IMG/VR virus record: IMGVR_UViG_3300006931_000001
Span: 1 to 64,000 of that record
Length of the DNA stretch: 64,000 nt
Source of the DNA: a virus
Reading direction: 5' to 3' (one strand)
A program made the position numbers and the translations under genes. Under the pieces are notes generated by a model. The model did no database searches and was not told the origin of the DNA. It was given only the letters and a program-made list of their open reading frames with translations. Below, in pieces: positions 31,101-37,679 of this stretch. Each line of letters starts with the position of its first letter. Within the stretch, counting starts at the first letter, position 1.

Positions 31101-33129
31101 TATCGATCCATCACTTGTGGGTGAAATCCACGGTGGTAAGAGTGCACGAGAGCGTGCATTTGAACAAGACATGACCAACCAAGGTAAGCGTAAGATTCTT
31201 CTGGTTGGAACCATGTCTGGCGGTGCTGGATTGAATTTACAGAAAAAAGCTAATAAGATGATGTTTCTTGATGAGCCGTGGCATCCGGCCGCAAAGCGTC
31301 AAGCACAAGGTCGTGTGTGGCGTACAGGTCAGAAGAATCCAGTGATGGAGTATAATTATCGTATCTCCATGCCGCAAGGTGTTTCTTGGGATGAAAAGGT
31401 GGCAGAGAAAGTAGGCGGTAAGCAGTCTATGGTTACGGCTATGCTTACTGATGTTGATATTTCAACATTCGATTTTAGTCAAAGTGCTGACAAGGCTATT
31501 GATCAGTTGCTTGGTAGTTCTGCAGAGATTAAGAATATTTCTCGTAAGAAGCAAGTCAAAGTAAAACCAGACGCGCTTAAAATGGCTCAAGCGCTGCAAG
31601 ATTATTATGCAGAAGAATTTCAGAACGTTAATGAAAATAATGATTCTGATATTCCTGATATCAATGAGCCGATGCATAAAGAATCTACAGAATATAAAGA
31701 TTATCATGATACAGCTAAGCAAAAGCAACTTGGTACACAAGCTAAGCATATCAGTGGTGCAATTGATGAAGATACAGAGTGGGCTGACTGGAATCTGAAG
31801 TTTAAGCAGAAAAATGCACGTCAGACATATAAAGTTAGACAGACACTCTTGGAAGCCTATCAGAGCGGTGAAGGCGGCTCTCTTGATAAAATAAAGAGTG
31901 CAGAAGCTAAAGTGCGTACATCAGTGGAGCAATATAGAGCTTGGTATATGCAAGCTGTACAACATGCTGCAACACTCAAAGAGAATAAAGATCCAGGATT
32001 TAAGGATGCAGAAAATGATGCAAAGAAAATGCAAAAAGATTTTCCAGAGGCATTTGAAAAACATCCCTGGGATGACAAGAGTTATAGACCGCCAGAGTCT
32101 GATGAGTCTAAGATCAAGACTCCTGTGAAAAATAAGTCTGAATCAGAAACTTCTTCATATAAGACATTTCTAGCACACGCTATTAATGACTTACACGCAA
32201 ATGAACGTAGTGCCGCGTTACAATATGCCGATGACGGTGCTGATATAAACATCGCACTTCGAGCCGGTGCTCCATTATCGGAGAAATGGCAAAAAACTAT
32301 TCAGCACTTGGATGCCGCTATTTCGCGTACAAAGCTACCCGCCGCTATTTCTGTTGAGCGTGCTGTCGGTAACAAAGGAACTCAACATCTAAAAAAACTA
32401 GATGTCGGCAGTACGTTTTCTAACGAAGGTTACACTTCTAGCTCTGGACGTACAGGTTATGCGCATAGCGGTAAAGATGACATCGTTTTGCATATTACGG
32501 CACCGGCTGGTATACATGCCATCCCTGTTCCAGCTAGACCAGGTAAGTCTGGTAAAGTGATGGCTAATGAAGAACAAGAAATTATTTTTGGGCGTAATCA
32601 GAAATTCAAAGTAACTAAAAAAGAAGTTATAGATCATCCGCAAGTACCCGGTAGCCGACGTACTATTCTTCATGTAGAAGCTGTGAACTCAGAAACGAAA
32701 AAACCTGTTAAAAAAACTGAAGCCAAGCCAGAGCCTAAATCAGAAACTGCTAAGCCTAAATCAGAAGCTGCTAAGCCTAAATCAGAAGCTGCTAAACCCA
32801 CATCTCTAGTTTCAGCATCTGACAAAGATTTAGGTGCAGCTGTACAACAAGCTGCAGATGAGGCTCCGGAAAAACACGGTTACGGAAGTGATTCAGTATT
32901 TATTCACAGAGTCTATGAAAAACTCAAGCCACGTCTGGGTTCTATGACTCTCGAAGAATTCAAGCGCAAACTTATTAAGCTCAACGCTCAAGAGCACGTG
33001 GCTCTATCTAGAGCGGATCTCGTAGATGCTATGGATCCTGATGATGTTGAGCAGTCGCATGTAGAGGATATGGGTGCAGATTTTAACTTTGTTAGTCGTA
33101 CATCTGGACGCGATCCTAAATGGAGGTAA
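28162..33129 (+). CDS. Giant SNF2-type helicase fused to mono-ADP-ribosyltransferase
   Basis: A 1655-residue protein. Residues 138-160 have S-R-G-G-K-W-Y and G-K-V-V-Y-G. The SNF2/DEAD-like core runs about 585-1080: F-Q-H-Q-R-Q-A-V-N-W-M, Walker A L-D-A-G-M-G-K-T (about 610), Walker B F-I-D-E-V-H (about 735), T-A-T-P-M (about 769), G-G-A-G-L-N-L-Q (about 1021), and Q-G-R-V-W-R-T-G-Q (about 1049). The region about 1330-1505 fits an R-S-E ADP-ribosyltransferase: S-V-E-R-A-V-G, F-S-N-E-G-Y-T-S-S-S, N-E-E-Q-E-I-I-F. Three 21-bp repeats encode a linker, then a C-terminal helical domain (F-K-R-K-L...L-S-R-A-D-L-V-D-A-M-D-P). All catalytic motifs look intact. Likely ejected to act on host DNA and proteins, comparable in concept to P1 DarB and T4 Alt; that role is inferred. 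Confidence 0.85.
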   Translation: MKKILEHELFGDGVSYGSSFLLKAQLRLPVREARLPAAQDIINKTSAIVDTRYDKLNADLLRIIKQTNTQKSVGLFVLTGSKSQNDLFKAVKNNTNVSSGKSAGKKPPAQNLSGQPRAPKGSGSSPNYQRKEMDATRAGSRGGKWYLNANGKVVYGVKPSGSSGARELTSAEVQTHLKHYRPSPFMGLTGGDQILVDYLMDPENQKIHGFTPDDVDFLQQWYGKKNKKTGQWSGGILYNGFVDAFGADIADKDLSTMQFNQEELTGGQWVSFQEAALAYLRACFEDNGHDFEEVKPHLDSLFSRYEKMKQNPKLQEALEAVGHAVEKKQYEFYTKAADHQDDMKNLGDTITAGPDPQAQAQEVGAALAAMDLLFIPSKGETNKKAGLKGVVSPNVEYFKRDTAELRNPLLTDKSRLDSLSVPQLMALVVGANLYETWDADDRKYLTPTGGEGYYSENNQISVEAFKRIAARLKLNDATSRIIKKQIGDATLNLASKLNEANSGEDQIFKEFIRKGSDIVADKEMVEAIQKRHADWLETKDDALRAQSDDSFDVPDSMADGVLGGSLQKTPHPHQLMKDAEGNVIGPFTPFQHQRQAVNWMVAAKRGILALDAGMGKTPTVIMFMEHLKSKNPGQHKPAILFLPPSLMNQWPDEIAAYAPNAKDKILNLSGLSLEERKAALQSDLAKKAEYILISTGTLNSGEKPEEDETESENDDTGGTDNELTEMLKNLDGALFIDEVHQGGYKTGGSIRHKIASEVIGDREHAFGMTATPMPNGPMDLFHLTNMFAPDSVGTQEEWEGSLHGTQYNAATDSWEVTNPQALTELRTRIRPFVMHKLITDPDVQKDMKGSMQPLTSAPQSVHIDENHPMWNYVAPGGIIDHMVSARLEELEEERGEPYNDRVRQKLANLLAVNFHRLCNISPSLIHPDYKGPSPKIDRLVNDVVEHFKGGAGAQDKPLVVFSSFPQKAFPLLRKRLAAAGIDPSLVGEIHGGKSARERAFEQDMTNQGKRKILLVGTMSGGAGLNLQKKANKMMFLDEPWHPAAKRQAQGRVWRTGQKNPVMEYNYRISMPQGVSWDEKVAEKVGGKQSMVTAMLTDVDISTFDFSQSADKAIDQLLGSSAEIKNISRKKQVKVKPDALKMAQALQDYYAEEFQNVNENNDSDIPDINEPMHKESTEYKDYHDTAKQKQLGTQAKHISGAIDEDTEWADWNLKFKQKNARQTYKVRQTLLEAYQSGEGGSLDKIKSAEAKVRTSVEQYRAWYMQAVQHAATLKENKDPGFKDAENDAKKMQKDFPEAFEKHPWDDKSYRPPESDESKIKTPVKNKSESETSSYKTFLAHAINDLHANERSAALQYADDGADINIALRAGAPLSEKWQKTIQHLDAAISRTKLPAAISVERAVGNKGTQHLKKLDVGSTFSNEGYTSSSGRTGYAHSGKDDIVLHITAPAGIHAIPVPARPGKSGKVMANEEQEIIFGRNQKFKVTKKEVIDHPQVPGSRRTILHVEAVNSETKKPVKKTEAKPEPKSETAKPKSEAAKPKSEAAKPTSLVSASDKDLGAAVQQAADEAPEKHGYGSDSVFIHRVYEKLKPRLGSMTLEEFKRKLIKLNAQEHVALSRADLVDAMDPDDVEQSHVEDMGADFNFVSRTSGRDPKWR
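32734..32796. repeat. Three 21-bp tandem repeats encoding P-K-S-E-A-A-K linker
   Basis: Three near-identical 21-base units at 32734-32754, 32755-32775 and 32776-32796, differing at two positions, encode a charged linker between the ADP-ribosyltransferase segment and the C-terminal domain. The reading frame is kept. Confidence 0.9.
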
Positions 33130-33132
33130 CTG

Positions 33133-33534
33133 ATGTCTAAAGAGCGTGATGATCATTACATATTCGATTTAGTAGATAACGCTAAATCTAAAACTGGTAA
33201 GTCTCCAAAGGTAACTGCTCCTAGTGACGTATTAAGAATTCCAGATCGCAATGAATTGAAAATGCAACTAGCACACTATGCTGGTCCGTTTATTAAGCAT
33301 CAATTGCCAGATTCAAAATTTGCACGAAAACACTATGTGGAGTATGTGCGACCAGCATTGCGTTATTACTGTCAGAAATTTCAAATAAAGGTACCAGACT
33401 GGCTAAAAGATGAACACTATTTCAAGAACTTACCAGATAAGGAAAAAATGGATTTATTTGGTACTCTTGAAATTAAAGTTAAAGAATTTCGACCACTTCC
33501 TAAGTTTGCAGGTGGGCAAACACACGGTGGTTGA
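33133..33534 (+). CDS. Hypothetical protein, 133 aa
   Basis: Starts three bases after the helicase fusion gene and ends overlapping the next start. N-terminal 35 residues are polar; the rest is helical with aromatic clusters (Y-V-E-Y-V-R-P-A-L-R-Y-Y, D-W-L-K-D-E-H-Y-F). Ends in a glycine-rich tail (F-A-G-G-Q-T-H-G-G). Unrecognised; location suggests a head-internal or accessory role. Confidence 0.6.
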   Translation: MSKERDDHYIFDLVDNAKSKTGKSPKVTAPSDVLRIPDRNELKMQLAHYAGPFIKHQLPDSKFARKHYVEYVRPALRYYCQKFQIKVPDWLKDEHYFKNLPDKEKMDLFGTLEIKVKEFRPLPKFAGGQTHGG

Positions 33535-33536
33535 TT

Positions 33537-34451
33537 ATGCGAATCCTAACTAAATCTCAACGCAACACGGTTCGTTCCGTGATTCGTGATCATCATTTAG
33601 CACTAGTCGCAGAACTCTGCGGACCAGATGCCATAGATGGCAGTGATTTTTCACGTCTTAAAAAGGCAGGAAAGATTGGTGTTACGCCTACATCTGTTGA
33701 TTTAGTAACAGCAGCTCATATATTAGGAACGATGGAGAGTAGCGGAGATTTGATGAATTTGCGTGTTGAGGATTTTTGGAACACTGTAGCCAAAAGTCAC
33801 ACAACAGATGAAACCGTAGAGCTGGCCAAAGAAAAAATAGCAAGTATTGTGCAGAATATGAGTGCTCGTGTAGAGCATACATTTATGCAAGCTGCTAACG
33901 AAGCTGAGGCTTTAGCTCATAAACGGCAAGTGCTGGGTTCTGATTCTTCTAACCGTAAAGTCATTAAAGCACTTGAAAAACGTCTGGAGAAAGCGACAAG
34001 CGATGCAAAACGAGACTGGTTACGTACTGCACATACTGAGGTGCATAATTTAGTTGAAGACGGTAAAGCACTTGCTATAGCTAAATCAAAACCTGGAAGC
34101 GATCCTATTGTATACAAAAAACCAAGACCAGACGCTTGTCCATACTGTCGATTACTATATACCGATGATGACGGAGCGCCGCGTTTATTTCGTTTAAGTT
34201 CATTAATAGCTAACGGCACTAATATTGGTCGTAAAGCTGGTAGACCGTCATTCATTGGCAAGAGTGCCACAGAGTATAAAGCAACACTTGGAGCTATTCA
34301 TCCATGGTGTCGATGTACACTACATCATATTCCGGATGGCGTGCGTCTGAATAGCAAAGGGCAACTTGTTCGAGGCGTAATCAAATCTCAAATTTATAGT
34401 TCATTAGATGATTTACAGGATTTAATAAACCACGAGTGTCCAGATGACTAG
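33537..34451 (+). CDS. MuF-type head morphogenesis protein
   Basis: A 304-residue protein. The C-terminal half has the MuF signature: T-E-V-H-N-L-V-E-D-G-K-A, P-D-A-C-P-Y-C-R-L-L-Y (about residue 200) and I-H-P-W-C-R-C-T-L (about 255), where the Cys/His residues likely bind metal. The N-terminal half is helical. MuF proteins associate with the portal and are packaged in small numbers; some carry toxin domains. Here the next gene encodes a kinase-like protein, separate but overlapping by eight bases. Confidence 0.8.
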   Translation: MRILTKSQRNTVRSVIRDHHLALVAELCGPDAIDGSDFSRLKKAGKIGVTPTSVDLVTAAHILGTMESSGDLMNLRVEDFWNTVAKSHTTDETVELAKEKIASIVQNMSARVEHTFMQAANEAEALAHKRQVLGSDSSNRKVIKALEKRLEKATSDAKRDWLRTAHTEVHNLVEDGKALAIAKSKPGSDPIVYKKPRPDACPYCRLLYTDDDGAPRLFRLSSLIANGTNIGRKAGRPSFIGKSATEYKATLGAIHPWCRCTLHHIPDGVRLNSKGQLVRGVIKSQIYSSLDDLQDLINHECPDD

Positions 34452-35301
34452 TGCATTTCACAGACTTATTACAACTAATAAGCCTACAAAAGTGCAAGAA
34501 TTATCTGCTGGTAAGAGCGGAGCATTATTAGCCACTTATCGTGGTGGTATTAAAGCTGTACTGAAATTAGCCAAAAAAAGCATGCCATCTGGTAAGAAAA
34601 CACAGCGAGGATTACTAGTTAGATCGCAACCAAACAGAGAAGTAGCATTTTACAGATTGGCTGTTTTGTTAGGCTATGATCATCTCGTACCAGAGACGGT
34701 TTTAACTATTTACAAAGGACATGAAGCTTCTGCACAATTATATGTACCAGCTGCGCCCTTAGCAGCCTTAGAGCCGCAACTGAAAAAATCTGTAGGTGGT
34801 CAGAGTTGGCGAAATCTAGTTGTAAAAACTTGCTCTCTAGTGCCAAAATATTTTTGGAAACAATTATTAGCTTTAGACATAGTAGGCGGTGCACGCGATC
34901 GTCACGCTAATAACATAGGTATAAAGTTACTGATAAAGAGTGATCGTCCGATATATCGTTTGGTGGCTTGGGATAACGCAACGACGTTCGGTGTCACGTT
35001 TGAAAAATATCATAATGTATTTCATAAGCTCTTGTTTAGAAAGAGCGTATTAGATTTTGATGCAGAATGGTTCAAGCTACAGAGCATCTCACGTAGTGAC
35101 ATGTTCACAGCACTGGCATCTTTTTTGGCACCTGAAGAGATAGAACATGCCTATCTCCGTAAACAGTTTTTCTTAGACTATCCTTATCGACTACCTTGGA
35201 AGGTATGTAGCCAGGGTAACGATGACTCCAACGCGTTTCCTGCCTACACCGACTATTTTGTCGGTGCCGACGACAACGCACCCCTTGAACACGCCGCGTA
35301 G
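34444..35301 (+). CDS. PI3/PI4-kinase-like / protein-kinase-fold protein
   Basis: A 285-residue protein with all expected kinase-fold landmarks: a glycine-containing loop (G-K-S-G-A-L-L-A-T-Y), Lys in A-V-L-K-L-A-K-K (about 41), Glu in R-E-V-A-F-Y-R-L (about 67), catalytic loop D-I-V-G-G-A-R-D-R-H-A-N-N (about 145-157), and metal-binding D-N-A-T-T-F-G (about 176). The D-x-x-x-x-x-D-R-H-x-x-N pattern is that of PI3/PI4-kinase-like and related families (also HipA- and FAM20-like), not of classical Ser/Thr kinases. It begins within the end of the MuF gene and precedes the protease. Substrate unknown. Confidence 0.7.
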   Translation: MTSAFHRLITTNKPTKVQELSAGKSGALLATYRGGIKAVLKLAKKSMPSGKKTQRGLLVRSQPNREVAFYRLAVLLGYDHLVPETVLTIYKGHEASAQLYVPAAPLAALEPQLKKSVGGQSWRNLVVKTCSLVPKYFWKQLLALDIVGGARDRHANNIGIKLLIKSDRPIYRLVAWDNATTFGVTFEKYHNVFHKLLFRKSVLDFDAEWFKLQSISRSDMFTALASFLAPEEIEHAYLRKQFFLDYPYRLPWKVCSQGNDDSNAFPAYTDYFVGADDNAPLEHAA

Positions 35302-35330
35302 ACGTAGTAAACTCTAGCAAAAGGATATCC

Positions 35331-36023
35331 ATGCGCAGTGATGTTGAAAGACTCCTAGAAGAAGACAGATTCGAAGTTTTCGTTCCCGACACTTTCGAGA
35401 TTCTCGAAAAGGCTGGAAACGAAGATATCGAAGAGACGCGACCTATTGGGGGCTTTTGTTCGACTGAGCATCTTGATCGGCAAGAAGAGGTGGTTGTAGC
35501 CAAAGGTTTAATGTTTGATGACTTCATTAACTTTGGTTACTTTAATGACAACCATCGACAAGATACATCAGCTGTTTTAGGTTATCCTAGAGTAGTTAAA
35601 TTAATTGATAGCAAGTGGTGGACAGAAGGAAACCTAATTAAAGGTTATACTCCAGCTGATAAGGTCTGGGAGTTAGCTAAAGCACTAAAGAAAAGCCGAG
35701 CGCCGCGACGTTTAGGTTTTTCCATCGAAGGTAAAGTGCTCGCTCGTGATGAGAATACACGGCGAATTCTTCGTGCTGCTGTTCGTAACGTAGCGATTAC
35801 AAATTGTCCTGTGAACACAGCATGTACATGGGATATTTTAGCCAAAGCATTCGGTTCGGAAAATGCGGTAGTTGCAGCAAGTAAAGCTGAAAAAGACGTC
35901 GAAATGATTAGAAATGATATGCTTGACGCAAATGCTGCGTATAGCAGAATCAGAAAAATCAGACCTCAGTATAGTAAATCAACTTGTCAACGCATCGTAC
36001 AATTGGCGATGCGGAATTTTTAA
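35331..36023 (+). CDS. Prohead protease
   Basis: A 230-residue capsid maturation serine protease. The catalytic His is in F-N-D-N-H-R-Q (about 75) and the Ser in R-L-G-F-S-I-E-G-K-V (about 131), in the order and spacing of HK97-type and herpesvirus-like prohead proteases. I-G-G-F-C-S-T-E-H-L-D and the G-Y-T-P-A-D-K-V-W-E-L-A helix also fit. It should trim scaffold and possibly capsid during assembly. The AAAGGA ribosome site precedes the ATG. Confidence 0.85.
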   Translation: MRSDVERLLEEDRFEVFVPDTFEILEKAGNEDIEETRPIGGFCSTEHLDRQEEVVVAKGLMFDDFINFGYFNDNHRQDTSAVLGYPRVVKLIDSKWWTEGNLIKGYTPADKVWELAKALKKSRAPRRLGFSIEGKVLARDENTRRILRAAVRNVAITNCPVNTACTWDILAKAFGSENAVVAASKAEKDVEMIRNDMLDANAAYSRIRKIRPQYSKSTCQRIVQLAMRNF

Positions 36024-36042
36024 CCTGAAAGGAGACTAAATA

Positions 36043-36375
36043 ATGCCTGGTCATGTCGCATCGCCACGTCCCAAACCGTTTCAGAGCCATCAAGATGCAA
36101 ATATTCATCTTGGTGAGGTAACTGTTACAGGTACCGCTACAGTGGATCTTGGAATTAACCATAACAACTTCAAAGTTATTCTGAGTATTCGTGGTGGTCT
36201 TACAAGTCTTGCACCTGCACATATTGTTGCTTGGGATTACGGTACGAAAAAAGGAACGTTTGTAATTACTGTTGGTAAAGCTACCAACGCATCAACTACA
36301 ACGGTCATTGCCGCTACGGCTGCGGTAGTGATTAGCTTCATTGCTTATGAAGAGCCGGTTGTTCCGACTATCTGA
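36043..36375 (+). CDS. Small structural protein, probable capsid-associated, 110 aa
   Basis: Strong ribosome site (GAAAGGAGA) before the ATG, of the same kind as for the next gene and the capsid gene, suggesting high expression. Beta-rich with A-T-V-D-L-G-I-N-H-N-N-F-K-V-I-L-S-I-R-G-G and T-V-I-A-A-T-A-A-V-V-I-S-F. Location between protease and capsid suggests a decoration or minor capsid protein. Confidence 0.55.
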   Translation: MPGHVASPRPKPFQSHQDANIHLGEVTVTGTATVDLGINHNNFKVILSIRGGLTSLAPAHIVAWDYGTKKGTFVITVGKATNASTTTVIAATAAVVISFIAYEEPVVPTI

Positions 36376-36404
36376 TTTAGTTTAATTTTGAAAGGAGAAA
36401 TACA

Positions 36405-36767
36405 ATGGCACTTAAAAATAACTTGATGATTAACTTTGACGGACAGACGCTCTTCAAGGTGATGCAGGCTGGTTCCTTTACGGTTCCTGATTCTGTGAGC
36501 GCACCCTCGCCGTCTGGATCTGTTTCCAGTGGTTACGCTCCAACCACAGCATTTGACGGTCGTCGTGCAGTCGCAGGCGGTATGATTTACGCAGCTTTCA
36601 GCGATGCTGCTGGTACTACATCACTGGATTATCAGGAACACCTAAATCCTGGTGATGTTGTGGCTGTGTCTGCAGCTGGCGCGGCAACCACGGTGTCTAT
36701 TAACAGTGTCGTGAAATTCACGTTTGCATCTACAGCAGTTGCTGGTGTTCTCGGATTTTACAGCTGA
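36405..36767 (+). CDS. Probable capsid decoration protein, 120 aa
   Basis: Preceded by GAAAGGAGAAATACA, nearly the capsid leader. Small, beta-rich, G/S/A/V-rich with D-P-like loop segments (D-G-R-R-A-V-A-G-G-M-I-Y-A-A-F, L-N-P-G-D-V-V-A-V-S-A). The V-A-G-G-M and L-x-P-G-D-V patterns suit trimeric head decoration proteins. Identity is by location and character. Confidence 0.55.
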   Translation: MALKNNLMINFDGQTLFKVMQAGSFTVPDSVSAPSPSGSVSSGYAPTTAFDGRRAVAGGMIYAAFSDAAGTTSLDYQEHLNPGDVVAVSAAGAATTVSINSVVKFTFASTAVAGVLGFYS

Positions 36768-36777
36768 GGTTTAAGGT

Positions 36778-37650
36778 ATGTCGAAGAAAGATAAGTCTCT
36801 GATCAAGGAAAGTAATCTGATCAAGGCATTGAATGATCTTGAAGCGCTCGCTAAAGGTGACGCTATGGAAAATCAAGATCCAGAGGGAGGTCTAGCAACC
36901 GAAGGTAAGCCTCTTTCTGCGATGGCTCCACGCGGGAAAGATCGCAGCATGACCAAGAAAAGCAAAACACGCGCTGCATCGTCAAGTAGCGCTATGTCAT
37001 CGTCTGTGGAAAAAGCAGAAGCTGATGATGACAGTGCTAGCAGCGAAGACATGAGTGGAGATGATGAGAGCTCTGATGAGGATATGAGCTCTGATGATGA
37101 GAGCTCTGATGATAATATGAGCAAATCCTTTCGCCAGCGCGCGGAAGAAAATGAGGAAATGGCAAAAGGCTTGCTTGTTTCGCCATTCCTCGAAGCAATG
37201 ACAGATCAGATGAACGAGGCGTTGTCCGATTTGTCGAAGAGTTTTCAGAAGAGTCTAGATAACCGTTTTAATGCGCAGAATGAATTTAACACTCGCATCG
37301 CTAAAGGTATTGTTCTTATTGGTCGGACAATGAGCGCCATTGTTCCGTTAGTCAAGGAACAGTCCGAGATGATTAAATCATTTGGAAATTCTCCAAATGT
37401 AGCGCAACGAAAGAGTATTCTCAATAAGTCGGAAATTGCAGAGCCGCATCGTACAGGAGATGACGGTGATAGTGATGGTGCGCCAAAACTCAGTCGTAAC
37501 GACATGCAGGATTGGCTGGTGGAAAAATCAACCAAGGGTGAGATTCCTGTAGCTATTGTTACGACTTGGGAGACGTCAGGACACGCTCTTAGCTCACTTC
37601 CGTTGCAAATCCGCAAGGCCATGATGAATGACCTCGCGAAAGCGCAATAA
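36778..37650 (+). CDS. Putative scaffold protein, 290 aa
   Basis: Located directly upstream of the major capsid gene. It has disordered tracts of K/S and then D/S/E (residues 80-120, D-M-S-G-D-D-E-S-S-D-E-D type repeats), followed by a helical segment (A-M-T-D-Q-M-N-E-A-L-S-D-L-S-K-S-F) and a C-terminal short helical domain. This layout and position fit a scaffolding protein processed by the prohead protease. Confidence 0.65.
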   Translation: MSKKDKSLIKESNLIKALNDLEALAKGDAMENQDPEGGLATEGKPLSAMAPRGKDRSMTKKSKTRAASSSSAMSSSVEKAEADDDSASSEDMSGDDESSDEDMSSDDESSDDNMSKSFRQRAEENEEMAKGLLVSPFLEAMTDQMNEALSDLSKSFQKSLDNRFNAQNEFNTRIAKGIVLIGRTMSAIVPLVKEQSEMIKSFGNSPNVAQRKSILNKSEIAEPHRTGDDGDSDGAPKLSRNDMQDWLVEKSTKGEIPVAIVTTWETSGHALSSLPLQIRKAMMNDLAKAQ

Positions 37651-37651
37651 T

Positions 37652-37679
37652 TTAACTTAATTACGAAAGGAGATATACA
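37652..37679 (+). promoter_or_regulatory. Strong T7-gene-10-like translation leader before capsid gene
   Basis: AAGGAGATATACA at 37667-37679 directly precedes the ATG, the same core as the phage T7 gene 10 leader. TTAACTTAA at 37652-37660 resembles the T7 enhancer TTAACTTTA. The two genes at 36043 and 36405 have related leaders. Confidence 0.75.

Noticed and set aside
24502-32673. Many leftward open frames opposite the giant head-module genes (for example 24502-24705, 29241-29498, 32398-32673)
   Set aside because: Antisense shadows of long genes; none has a ribosome site or a recognisable motif.
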